From: Chrysolina oricalcia
Taxonomy: Eukaryota > Arthropoda > Insecta > Coleoptera > Chrysomelidae
Assembly: GCA_944452925.2 (NCBI GenBank)
Contig: OX101812.2
Span: forward strand, 50,924,089-50,988,088
Length of the DNA: 64,000 bases
Reading direction: 5' to 3'
A model generated the notes under the pieces. It did no database searches. It was not told the origin of the DNA and saw only the letters and a list, made by a program, of their open reading frames with translations. Position 1 is the stretch's first letter. The number at the start of each line of letters is the position of its first letter. The position numbers and the translations under genes were made by a program. Below, piece after piece: positions 25,701-39,528 of the stretch.

Positions 25701-28700
25701 ATCATGAATCTCGTCCAACATTCTGGAGCCGCCTTTTGGTTTTTCCTGATATTAAAATGATATGGAGTATTGTCCCCCAAATGATAAACACATGTTGTTG
25801 AAAAAAAGCTATTAATTGTAAAAGTTATAATATTCCATAGTTTCGATCGACCCGAATGAGTTTTCTTTTTTCCTATTCCCGATCCGACCCTGTGCCAGAT
25901 GTCATACTGGCTATATGATACTCTCTCTTTTCCTCACCAGTCGTGTGGGAGGAGCAACCTGAGAGGCGTGTCATTTAAAAGAAATTCAGTTCCATTTCTG
26001 AATCCAGAATTGTAAATAATAATTACTTTTCACTGGTCGACGGCTGAACCAAACCTTTATTAGTTGACTTTGATAAAGCTGGATATTTCTCATTTCAAAC
26101 GGAATAAAGTAAGGAAACCCATTTCGCGAAAACAACACATTTTTGTAAAATTATTCCAAAAAAAATGAACATCTAGGAGAAAAATGAGAAAGTCGTTTAA
26201 CTGGGAGAATGATAGACTTCGGTACTGAAAAGAAACAACACCAAAATATTCGTTCGTTTTGTTGGTGGAACTGAACGAAAATGCCCAAAAATAGGGGAAA
26301 ATATTTTTTCATCCATTTAAAAGTCAGAAGATATTTTTTTCATTATTTTTATCTTTATATAATCAAACAACCCTTCTCTACCCAGAAAACAAATCGTTTC
26401 TGACTCCCTCTTTTTCAGGGATGAAGACCCTTAAATTAGAAACATTCGATATGCTTACTAAGATGCGCTTTTTGACATAGGATTTCTATTTTTAAATGGA
26501 ATGCTCTGAATGTAAAGTTTTTTCATTTCATTTTTTGATGAAGTAATAAACCCTCAAAAATTATTCCAAATGATCAAAATAAAAAATAAAGGGGATCTTT
26601 ATTTAAAACTATTTTTTATGTTGAACAAATAGTCCGGTCTCTTAGAGCTGTACGATTACCGTTACCTGGTGGATAAAAGCAACAAATTTGCTATAAAGGT
26701 AACTTAGGGTATGATAAAAAAAAGTAAGCCAACGAGCCTTCTGAAATTTCGAAAAATTCGAAATTTTATTTCTTCGATTTGTGTTTCATAAGAATTGTTA
26801 TTATTCAATCAATCAATCAATCAAAATATGCTTTATTGTCAGAAGATAAACAATCTTATCGACCAAGTCATGTATCGCAAATTCAAAGATGAAGAACAAT
26901 ATTAATAATGGATCATAAAATAAAAAATACAAAATACAATAAAATACTGGTACTGGTACTAAAGACATATTAAAATTTGTATACATAGAATAAATAAGAA
27001 GTCCAACAAATGCAAACATATCAGTCGTTTCAAAAAGAAGGGACATATTTAACATTATTGTTGTCATAAGTTTTCACAACTAAAATATTCTTCCATATTG
27101 TAGAAGGGGTGAGTATATAGCAATTCTTTAACTTTTTTTTAAATAATCCAAATGCTTCAATTTCCCTTACTCGTGGTGGTAAATAATTGTAAATTTTTAG
27201 CCCGTTATAGATAATGGATTCTTTAACAAGATTATTTTTTGGCAATGGTAATGGTAAAGTCATTTTTTGTGATGAGCGAGTATTATGTATTGATAACATT
27301 GTAATATATTTGTTACGATTTTTGTGAATTAAGCAGGTGGTTTCTAAAATAAATATTGCCGTAACAGTGAGGATTCTGTGGTTTATGAAAAGCTCTCTAC
27401 AAGAATCTCGCGGATTTACTTTATAATGTATAATTTTTTTATACCCCTCTATAAACAGAAATGTTTCTTGGGATCAATAAAGTATTATTATTATTACATT
27501 AAAATGGCCGAAAAATACGCTTGAACTCTTCAATCGTTTATTATGTCGGATGATACGTGATGTTTGTGCAAAATTTCATAGAATTCGGTAAAGTAGATTA
27601 GGAGGAAAGCAATGCACGGCGGATGCCGGGCAGACGATTTTTTTTTTCGACTTTTTCAATTCTATGTATAATAATAACAATTTTATTATTCCCAAGAAAC
27701 ATATGCTACTTATATTAGGGAAATATCAAAAATGAAAATCGTAAATAGATGAACAAACAAAAAAAAAGTAACAATATAATAAATTGTCACAAGATTTATT
27801 TTAAAAAATATTGTATAAATTGAAACGTTAAACTTAAAATTTGGTGGAAAGGGGTTACGTTCTTTTTTCTTGGCTGATTGCAACGGTTCATTATTGAAAA
27901 TGACAATATTCATGTAGCGTTTCTCACAGACTAAATTCACGATTCTTCTGCGAATTATTCTCAAAGAGAGGTCAGTGGAAACAGCAACTAAGCAGTTCAA
28001 AGAAATGATTGTAGATTCATTTGAAAACAACTACATTCTCCTAGGAATATTTTTAGATTCATCCAAAGCTTATGACTGAATCATACATACTTATTGACCA
28101 AACTCGAAAGATATGGAATCCGAGGAAATGTATTAGATTGGTTCAAACCATACTTATCCGAACGCCAACAAAGAACGAAATTTTTAAAGAACAAACATTC
28201 AAGTCTAAAATAAGAATAAATAACATAGGTATGCCACCTGGAAGTATAACTGATAATCTTCATGAATAATATTCTGGAAATTTTGAATAATGAACATAAT
28301 GCATGTCATATTACTAATTATGCTGGTGACACCAATCTGTTAGTTTAAAGCGCAAACTCCCCAAATTTATTGAATAAAGCAAACACTTTAATGAGTAGAA
28401 TTGAACATTGGTTCACAAAAAACAATTTAATCTTAAATGTAGACAAAACTAACATCATTTTATTCAGAACATCACAACAAAGAATTGAAACTCCAAAAAC
28501 AATTGAATTAGTGAATAAAAGAATGGACGTACAAAACTCAACCAAATTTTTGGTTATTCATATAAATGAACATCTACGTTGGCAAACACACATTATAAAT
28601 ATAGGGAAGAAATTAAACCAAATATACTACTACTCCATTAGGATTATCAGTAACTATCTCAACGAAGTTTCAATAAGAATCATGTATTTTTCTAATTTTT

Positions 28701-31700
28701 AATAATATTTTGGGGAAGTCTAGTGATATATCAGATATTTTTTGCATCCAAAAACGAGTAATGAGAATAATTTTCAAACTTAAGTATGGTCAATCCTGTC
28801 GAGGTTTGTTCAAATCAAAAAGCTTCACGACAGTATATGCACTCTATATTTATGAATGTGTGGTCTATTTTTTCAAAGATAAAAAGAAATTTTTAATATC
28901 TACTGTATATCACCTTTATCCTACTTGTAGCACAAATGTGAACTACCCAGTACATAGTCTGACAGTTACTGAGAAACACCCATCATATGCTTCATCAAAG
29001 TATTTTAATAAATTACCTGATAGTATAAACCTGTGAAAGTCTCGACAAATTTAAGAAACTTGTAGGAGGTTCCCTAATTAGTATAGAACCCTATTCTATT
29101 CATGAATATTTAGATGTCTAAATTAGCTATCTTATATAAATTATGTTGACGTTGTTTCGTTTTATGTTTTTGTTGTTGTTTGTCGGTTATCTTTATGTAA
29201 ATGATGTAAACCATTCTCAGAAATATATATTGTTTTTATTATTCTAATCAGAAGTTAAAAAAATCTCCTAAAATGCGAGAAAGTACCTGTTAATATGCAT
29301 ATCCATTAGTCTAAAATTCAGAAAACAGGCTGGAAAAGTAGAGGAGGGAAAGGGGGTACCTCGAGCCTCTGTCACATCATGCAGCTCTAAAATGTTATAA
29401 CAAACACTTACACGCAACAGTTTCTCAAATCATATCCGGAAAACAACTCCATGCCAATTATGGCAAAGAAATAGTACATCACCATCATAACAATAGCTGT
29501 AGACCACATCAATGGACTCAACAATACCAGGGTTCCAAAAATATCACGGTATCTTTTCTTCAGTTTGAAAACCCTCAGAAGCCTATAAAATAATAAGAAT
29601 AATTATCGAGCATTTATTTTCTGAGACTACAGACCTTAGAGGTCGTAAAATTACTACAACCGTCAAATTTGGGAACATGGAGAGCATGAAGGCCCCTTCT
29701 AGTGCTAAGAGGGTAACGGATAAGTCGAAAATATTCCATCCTGACGAGATATATTCCGACCAACCAATACCTACTATTTTCAAAACGGCCTCCATCAAAA
29801 ATACTGAAAAACTTGAATAGATGAAACAGTAGTAGGTAATATTTGTTCAACACTGTCTATTAATTGAAGACACTTTTTAAAAAACCAGAATAGTATGATT
29901 AAGAGAAAAAGATAATTTAAAAAAATTGGTTTGGAAACACTTTCATTGATCATTTAGGATAATGGCGGTTGAATTATAAAGACAAGTCAAATTTCGTCAT
30001 TTGCAGGGTACCTATTATAAATATTTGTCGACAAAAATGAAAGTAATAATAAATATTAACAATAAACAAATAATTATTGAATGAATGTTTGAATTTGTGG
30101 AGAACATTCGTTTCTTGGCTAAGTTAATTAAAGGAAATCTGTACAACTGTAGAAGGGCAATGAACCGATTTACCACGATAAGTTACTGCGTTTAGATCAA
30201 TACACAATCAACCAAAAATCGCTGATGAATGTTCAAAAATTTGTTACAACATAGCTCAGCCGTTCTCAGTCATGTTTGCATGCATGTTTCACCGATTTCG
30301 CAGCATTTTAGCGCAAAATGAGAATAAACGTTTTGTGGTTCTATACTTCTACTTTCAAAATCTGTTTTAGAAATTGAAATCGGACTATCCCTAGAACATA
30401 CAGGCGCGCTGCAAGAGAGTGCAAAAAAAATCAAAATGCAATTGTGCCAAAACTTATGAGCCGTCAGAGCCTGTTTTGTTTAAAATTGCTTTTTCCGTTA
30501 ACCAGCTGTCTTTCCCTTACGAACTACATCCCTCAGAAGTCGAAACTTGTGCGAGCCAAGGATTAAGGAGGTCTTACCTTTTTACGTGCGATCCCTAGCA
30601 CTTTCTCGGACCATCAGAAAAATTTCTGCAGTCGCCATGGTTTGAACCATCGCCGACTGGCAGCCAAAATGATTGCAACAATGTCGCTTTAACCACTCGG
30701 CTACCTGGCCCATGAGAAAATGCTTTATTGGTTGTCCTAAAATATGGATAAGAAATAAAATGTTTTCTGTTTTAATATTTATCACGTTTGGAAATATTTC
30801 GGTTCGAATCGATTATTATTCTGCATTGAACAAAATTCTTCATTATACCTACCCTACAGGGCGGTTCAAACTAGTCAATTTTGGAGGGTTAAGGTACTTC
30901 TGTTAGGTTGGTAACATTGTAAGAAACCTAACCTAAATCTCATGTTGTATTGCGTCAGGTTATGGCGTGCTGGTACTAAATAATAAACTACTTTTGTCAC
31001 CATGTGCTTATCAATTATTATCACTTATCACATCTAAACATGGCGCAGTCGAGGCCGTTTTAGTTTAAACTGAAGAAAGAGACGTGATACGTGATTTCAG
31101 CCATGGAATTCAACAAACCCTCAGAATTCGACGTCAATGCCGATAACATGTCCGAGAGCTTTAGAAGATTCCGGACTGAAGTAGAAGTTTATTTTGTAGC
31201 CACAGAGACTGAGGAGAAATCGCGAGAAGTCCAAGTAGCCAGACTAAAAAACTTGTTGGGATCTGATGGATTAAAACTTTACTCCACAATCACGACGTTA
31301 GAGCCATGTGCAGAAACAGTAAATTCTGTTTTAGACGTCCTTGAAAAGCATTGCACCCCACGGAAAAATGAGACAATGGTGATTTATAAATTTTTTAGTA
31401 GGAAGCAAGCAGCGAATGAACCATTTGAACGGTATTTTACGGATCTAAAATCAGTAGTAGCACCTTGTGAATTCAATGAACAAAAAGAAAAATTGTTAAA
31501 ATCCCAAATAATTCTTGGACTTTATGACAAAAGTACTCAAGAAAGACTTTTGAGAGAGGACCATTCATTGGAAAAAACAGTTAGTTTCTGCAAAACAGTC
31601 GAGATGGCAGAGCTCAATATAAAAATTTTAAAAGCACATCCTCCAGTGAAAACACCGATTGATAGCCCAACAGAGATACTCGAAGTGAATCAGAAGCCAC

Positions 31701-34700
31701 AAATCAAAAGACCACCAGAGCACCGGGAACGCCAGGATAGTTTATATGCTTGTGATCGCTGTGGGTTCAACCATGCTAAAGGGCGATGCCCTTTTGGTAA
31801 ACAGTGTTCCTACTGTAAAAAGTACAATCATTTTGCAAAAAAATGCATTGGAAATAAGCATAATAATCTCATTCAACAAGCTCATGAAGTGGTAGAGTTG
31901 AGCAGTGATGTTTTCAAATCAGATTCTTTAAACCTGTGTGCCTGTGATGCTATCACTTGTTCGAAAGATGAATGGATGGCTTTGCTTAAAATTAACGATC
32001 AACAGATTGAGTTTAAACTTGATAGTGGATCCGAAGTTAATGTTATTACAACTACTGCTCTTCAAAAACTTGGTGCTGATTTAAATATAAGAAAAACTGA
32101 TGTACTTCTTGAATCCTTTGGTGGATTTGTTGTTCGGCCGACCGGCTGTGTTAATCTGGATCTTCAGAAAGACAGTGTGAAAATAAATGCCCCATTCATG
32201 ATTGTGAACGATGACAGAACACCACTTTTGGGACTACGTTCCTGTGTTGAACTTGGACTTCTTCGTCGGATAGACAAGGTTACTGTCCCAGGTGATGATT
32301 TTATCAAACAGAATCAGGATGTCTTCAATGGACTAGGGTGCTTCCCAGACATAAGTAAGCTAAAACTCAGTAATGATGCTACTCCTAGGCAAATCCTGCT
32401 AGTAGAGTTCCTTATAAAATAAAAAATAAATTAAAAACTTGCTTAGACGATTTACTGCATACAAACATAATAGAACGAGTGGATGAACCTTGTGAGTGGA
32501 TTAATAATCTTGTGATTGTAGAAAAACCTGACTCTTCACTAAGGTTGTGCATTGACCCCCAACACTTAAATAAGTATTTGGTTAGAGACTACTATGAAAT
32601 TCCTACCTTAGAGGAAATAAGTTTGAAACTTGCTAACAAAAGTTACTTCTGTATTTTCGATTTAAAAAATGGGTTTCATCAAATTAGACTAGATGAGGAA
32701 TCCAGTAAGCTATGTTGTTTTAGTACACCTTCTGGTGTTTTTAAATATCTAAGAGCCCCTTTTGGTTTGAAAGTTTTACCAGAATTCTTTCAAAAACTAA
32801 CATATAAGTATTACAGTCATATAAATAATGTCATAGTTTATTTTGATGACATTTTGTGTTGTGCTAACTCTGAGGAGGAACTTAGTCAAACAGTTGGGGA
32901 GGCTGTTTCTGTTGCTAGAAGGTACAATATTAAATTCAATTCTGAGAAAATTCAATATTTTGTTAATGAGGTTAAATATCTCGGGTTTTTATTCAATAAG
33001 CATGGTCATAAACCTGACTGTCAAAGAATTCAATCAATAATAAACTTGGAGCCACCAAAAAATGTTAAAGATCTTCAAAAAATTTTGGGAATGGTTAATT
33101 TTTTAAGAAACTTTGACTTGACCTCTTTGCTTAAAAAGGATTCCATTTGGCTTTGGACTGAATCTCATGATGAAAATTTTAATAAATTGAAATCTGTTAT
33201 CTAGAATATAACATTACTTGCTTCTTTTGACCCTGTTAAGAGTGTTAAGACCATTGAGATACAAGCTGATTCTAGTAATTATGCTGTTGGTTGCTCATTG
33301 ATACAAGAAGGAAAGCCTGTTTTGTATGCTAGCATTGCTAGCAGAACTCTAACTGCTTGCGAACAAGAATATGCACAAATCGAAAAAGAACTCCTTGCTA
33401 TAACATTTGCATTCACAAAACTCCACAACTTTATTTATGGCCACCCTGATGTGATTGTTTACACAGATCATGCTCCTCTAACGTCTATTATACGAAAGGA
33501 TATCAATAAAATAAAAAATAATCGACTCAGACGGCTTAGATTGAAAATTTTACCATATAAGTTTGAACTTAGGTATCTCCCAGGGAGGTCTATGGTCATT
33601 GCTGACTTATTGTCAAGGAATATTATTGCAGGAAATGTTGCAGATGATGTGTCAATGAAGGATGTTGTACACACCGTGGGTGTTTTATTTGATTGCTCTG
33701 ACCAGCAACTTATACATTTAAAATCTGAAACAAATTTAGATGAAACTTTAAATCAAATCATTAAGTACTATAACAGCCGTATGCATAGTCAATCGCCAGC
33801 GACTCGCCAGAGTTTTGCCGTTCGCTACATAAGGATTATAATGCACAGTCGACCTCCAAAAGAGTGACAACTACGCGATAAGTCACATTTTGGCGAAACG
33901 CTGGCGATGTACCACTTTTTTGGAGCTCGACTGTGCATTATAGTTCTTGTGTAGCGTGCGGCGAAACTCTGGCGAGTCTCTGGAATTGACTATGCATACG
34001 GCTGTAATAGTGGTTGGCCAAAACCTCTATAATGTAGTGGAGAACTAGCTCATTATTTTAATATAAGAAATAGTATCACAGTAGAAAATGGCTTAATATA
34101 TTATGATGAACGGTTAATTGTTCCCCCGTTGTGTAGAATTTTTTTTTAAAATTTACTGCATGAAACGCATCTGGGCCTTAACAAGATCAAGGAAAAGGTA
34201 AAACAATTCTTTTACTGGCCTGGCATTCTGTCTGATGTTACGAACCTTGTAAATTCTTGTACTGTTTGTCAAAGATTCCAAAGGTCCAATATTAAAGAAC
34301 CTCTGCTCCCTCATAAGATACCACCCAGTCCATTCTATAAAATTGGTATGGATATTCTTGAATTTCGTAATATGCACTATTTAGTCGTAACGGACTACTA
34401 TTATTCTAGATGGGTTGAGTTGAAGAAACTCAAAGACAAAAGTTCATCGTCAGTAATAGAGTGTCTAAAGCCAATTTTCGCCTCCTATGGAATCCCGAAA
34501 ATCATAGTCGCTGACAATAATCCATTCAGTTCCTTTGAATTCAAAACATTTTCAGACCAGTGGAATTTTGTCATAACGACCTCGAGTCCCCATTATCCCA
34601 AAAGTAATGGTCTTGCAGAAAAAGCAGTAGGGTTAATGAAATCAATGCTAAAAAAATGTCACCATGAAAATAATGACTTAGATCTATATTTACTTAACTA

Positions 34701-37700
34701 CAGAAATTCTCCTGTTGCAGGATTAAAATATTCACCTTCTCAACTACTTCAAAACTTCCTATAAGAGATAGCTAGCTGTCTGGCACCTCATGTTATTGAT
34801 GATCCACAAGTTTATGATAAAAACTCCCAAAAGACCTATTATAATCAGCACTGCAGAAAATCAGTAGAATTTAACGAGGGTGATAATGTTTTAGTACAAG
34901 ACAAGTTTACTAAATTGTGGGAAAAAGCACTCATTGTTAAAAAGCTTAATTTTAGATCATATTTAGTAAGAGTTAATGGCAAAATGTATAGGCGCAATTC
35001 AGTGTTTATTAAGAAATACAATACTCTTCTATCAGAGGATGTTGAATCGCATTGTTCCAAACATAACGATTATGATTTTGATGAAACTGTTGATGTCTCA
35101 AATAATGTAATCATAGATAGGACTGTTGAAGACTTAAATAACTCTGGTTGTTCCTTGCCATTGGATTTACCTGACTCTATTACAACTCGATCAGGTAGAA
35201 TAATTAAAAAACCAGAAATATTGGATTTGTAAAGTTTGTATTTGTGAGCTCTTGCTCTGTATTTTTGTGGTTAAGCCTTTATTTTCGAATAAGTATTTTT
35301 TTTTTACTGTAAGGAAATACTGTTTGTTTTTTTTTCTCTTTCTTTACTGTAATCATTTCCAAATAATTTGTGACAAATTAGATCATAAGTTATGTACTAC
35401 ATGAACATAATTGTAATGTCTACTTTATTTTCATTATTATTATTATTTTTGTATTCAAAACTTAAGGAGGGGGATGTTAGGTTGGTAACATTGTAAGAAA
35501 CCTAACCTAAATATCATGTTGTATTGCGTCAGGTTATGGCGTGCTGGTACTAAATAATAAACTACTTTTGTCACCATGTGCTTATCAATTATTATCACTT
35601 ATCACATCTAAACACACTTAACACATCTAAACAACTTCCAGGTGAATACCGGATCTTAAGTCAAGAAGTTTTCGAGCCATGAAAAGTTTGCACGTTGAGA
35701 TGCGGTCTATAATTTTTGAAAATTTTCATTTTGCTCAAAAAGGTTTTTTGTGGACTTTTTTCTGAGGAATTCGAATGTGAAACCGGATTTCTTGTCATAC
35801 TTTTCGTTTTCGAGATAGAACATAAAGTTGCCATTTTCCTTATATAATAACATTCTCAAATGATGAAGAGTGGAAGCAAATGCGAATTTTATGGAATAAT
35901 TTGAAAGAAAGAACAAATGAATCAGTTGTAGATGAAAATGTAAGTAATAACTCGTCAGATTGTGACTAAAATTTGTTTTAATAAGTGTTGCTTCCCTGCA
36001 ATTATTTGTGATTCATTTCCGGAATCTCAAAACTTGAAATAATACGAAAAATCGAAAAAACTGTATTATTTGTACTTTGGTATCAAATCAAATTGTATAA
36101 TATAATATAATTTTCAGAAGAAAAACGATAACAAGATAAAATGTCCAATGACGGCTTCGTAGAAGAGGACCTACGGTATTCCAAAAGAGAAGCAGAAATT
36201 GATAAAGTGAGCATAATTTCAGATTGTTTGTGTAGTATTTACCTACTGTACAACTTATATGTACCAATTTGACGAACTAAAATTCAAAATAAAAACATTA
36301 AATGATCATCAGAGAGAAATAAAAAGAACTGGAGGAGTACAAGTGATACCTGAATTAGATGAAGCAGCACACGTTCTAGCGGTCATTGCAGACCAGATTG
36401 CACCGTTGGGAAATACACATTTTCTGTAATATATACTTTCACCTATACCTTAATTGGGTGAAAAGCTTATTTACCTACCCCACCTTATATAAACTTAACA
36501 GCAAGAACTAAAAATGTCGAAAATTTTTACAAAAACACAGAAATATTCAAATTATTTGACGGAATTCTCATCTGTCAGTTCCTGATTGATAATTTAATCA
36601 GTGGTGCAGCTCTGATTAAGTTAACGCATGATTAAATTCGAGTTGATATAACAACTTGATTGGATTTTATGTAACCGATATTTGACGTAAAATAGCCATC
36701 ATCATTATTTAATGTAGCATTAAGTTAAAGTGCCATCAAGTCAATGATCAGTGTTTCTGTGCAACCCCATTTCGCATTTAACGCCATGTTAAATATTTAA
36801 CGGGACATTAAATATTTAATTGGCTTTTATGCAACCCTTCAGTTCTTTGCCTCCTATCTCCTCTATGATGTCATGTACTTTCATGTTTTTCTGAGAGAAA
36901 CTGTTTTTCAACCAACTCAGCCGAAATGGAGAGCACATGGTTACCTCTTCTAAGGGAAGAATTAAGAAATAACAGGATGGTGATTGATTGATACCGGACA
37001 TCCTATGTATCGGGATTTTTCGTAAGATTTTTTATGACTTTGTCCAAAACAGATCTTTTTATCTCCAAACCTAATAAAAAATGGATTGAACTCATTTTTA
37101 TTTTTTCAGATAGGCAAATTTCAAAATATGATACGGCAAAATTAAATTATTTTATTCAAGACAACGCAGTAACTTATCGGGGAAAATTGATTAATTGCCC
37201 TTCTACACTTGTACATATTTCTTTGAAACAACATTTTTTTCATTTTCAGACTGTGAAAGGTTATAATTCCTAGAAAGATTTGTCAATAAAAAAATTAAAA
37301 ATGTCAAAGTAAGTTGTTTTGCTTTTCAAATACTAAATGTAAATACGCCATAATTTCTCAACAATAATTACTTACAAGTTAGGAACAAATAAGTATCCCA
37401 CGATGCGCAAAATTTTTTGGCGTCCTCTTCCAACGTTCCAGGATTTTCCATGACCCTAATGAACATGGCCACACCATTCGATATTATTAGTAAATCTGGA
37501 AATATTTATTTTGGATCACAGAGCTCAATAAAAAAAATGGCAAACTTACAGACAATATGTTCAAAATATTTCCAAGAAACTAGATTTCTGGATGTTCTGC
37601 AAAAAATTCGCAATGGCGGCCAAGCTGCGGTAAACCAGGGATCCAGTGGAGTTTTATTTCTCCATTTTAATGTCATCGCATCGTATATATTTAAGAACTC

Positions 37701-39485
37701 ATCTTGTGTTAGGAGACCAGTGCTGCTTCTGTTTAATTGTCGGAATATCAAAACAACATCCCTCAGTCCTAGAAATAATATAAACTATTTCATTTCATAG
37801 GATGTTACCTGCCTTTAGAAGAATTAATTTAATCAAATAGGTTACCCTAATAAACACATTGATTCTAAATCATATATAACATCAAAATTGAAAACATATA
37901 ATCTGTCTGTCTTTTAATTAATGAATACCTGACGAATCGCTTTCAAAGAGTAATCCTTGAAAAAGCACAATCTGAGTGGATTGAAGTAGAAAATGGGTTT
38001 CCGCAGTGGTCCATTCTGGATCCCTTACTTTTCATTCTCTACACAAGTTAACTCGTTAAATTCCTAGAATATTGCTCTAGCCACTTCTACGCTGATAATA
38101 CATAGCTTTATTATCGATTTGAGGAACGTCATCTAGAGACGTCATTAACACACATAAATAGTGACCTCAAATGACTGTTCTCTTCTTCGGAGAAGCTAGG
38201 TTTAACAATCAACGCATCCAAGTCGAATGTTTTGCTATTTGGTAGGAATATCATGAGAAAACTTTGTGCAAATCGTATACATATCACACTCAATGGTGTT
38301 ACACTGCCATTTCAAGAGTTCTGTAAGAATCTTGGTTTAATAATTGATACAGATCTCAGATTCTCATCCCATGTATCCATGATAATTCGTAGAGGCTTTA
38401 ACAATCGAAGATTAATATATTCAAATAAAAAAATGCACAACAAAAACTCCAGAATGTTACTTTGCAATACTTTGGTTATGTCGCACCTCAATTACGGCGA
38501 TGCCATTTATGGTCGGAGTATCCGTCAAATAGACTCAGCACACTTACAAAAGCTTCAAAACTCTTGTGTTCGACTTGAATGGGGGGTCAGAAGGAGAGAA
38601 CGTATTTCTAACCATAATCAGAGCATTGGTTGGTTAACAACAAACATAATAACGTCTCATAAACCTCCCTATTTGTACAATAACATCCGTTTCAGAACCG
38701 ACATTCATAACCTCAAATTCCGCCAAAAAAATAAAATAACAATACCAAGTCACAGAACGCATGCATTCCATGTTTTTTCCATATACCCTAAGCAAACTGG
38801 ACAATTGGATTCCTGAGAAGTATAAATCTATGAGCAAATACCGATTTACCCGAGAACTGAAAAACGATTTATACAGAGGTGTTTTAACTCCCCCTGAATA
38901 GTTCATTCATGAAATAGGTACTTTGTTTTTCACGCTATGTAGTTATAATGAATATTAAGTGTTAGTTATTATTATTGATGTACTTTTTTATTTTATTCTT
39001 TTTGATGTGAAAAAAATTATTATTATTATAAGTGTGATGATCTTTATTCATCACCATATAAGGCTGAGAGGAAGAGCAGGCCTTTTCTAGACTGAACTCT
39101 GCCTTTTGACCAGTCTGTATAAATTTATGTATAATATCAAAGTCTATGTATATTTTGATGAATGTCAATACAAACGATTATTATTATTATTATAACACAT
39201 ATTTTGAATAACTACCAGCGATAAAACTACCAGAATAGTAGACTGTGCTGATGTGTTGATGAAGATTGCTACACTTAGATGTAGTAGATTTATCACATAT
39301 GACGAATTAAAAAGTATTAATTTTTAAAAGCTTAACAGATGAAGCAATGATAACATTAATATGTTGTTCATTGAAAACTGAAAATTTCAAAGAGACTTGG
39401 CGGCTGAATCGCATCAATACATATCTAGAGCTGAGCATATTTCCCAAAGACTTGACAAAGATTGGGGTGGTTGTCAAAGATTTTG

Positions 39486-39528
<43 letters not shown>

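Larger units (their letters stand above)
30901..35633 (+). mobile_element. Ty3/Gypsy LTR retrotransposon (intron 8, antisense to TPCN1)
   Basis: Complete in outline. It has a 5-bp target duplication, LTRs starting TGTTAGG and ending TAAACA, a primer-binding site, gag, protease, reverse transcriptase, RNase H, integrase, a purine tract and a 3' LTR. Order PR-RT-RH-IN is that of Ty3/Gypsy, and no envelope frame is seen. The coding region has several breaks and one inserted MITE (33774-34004), so this copy cannot make its own enzymes. It is inserted opposite to the host gene's transcription. Confidence 0.93.
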
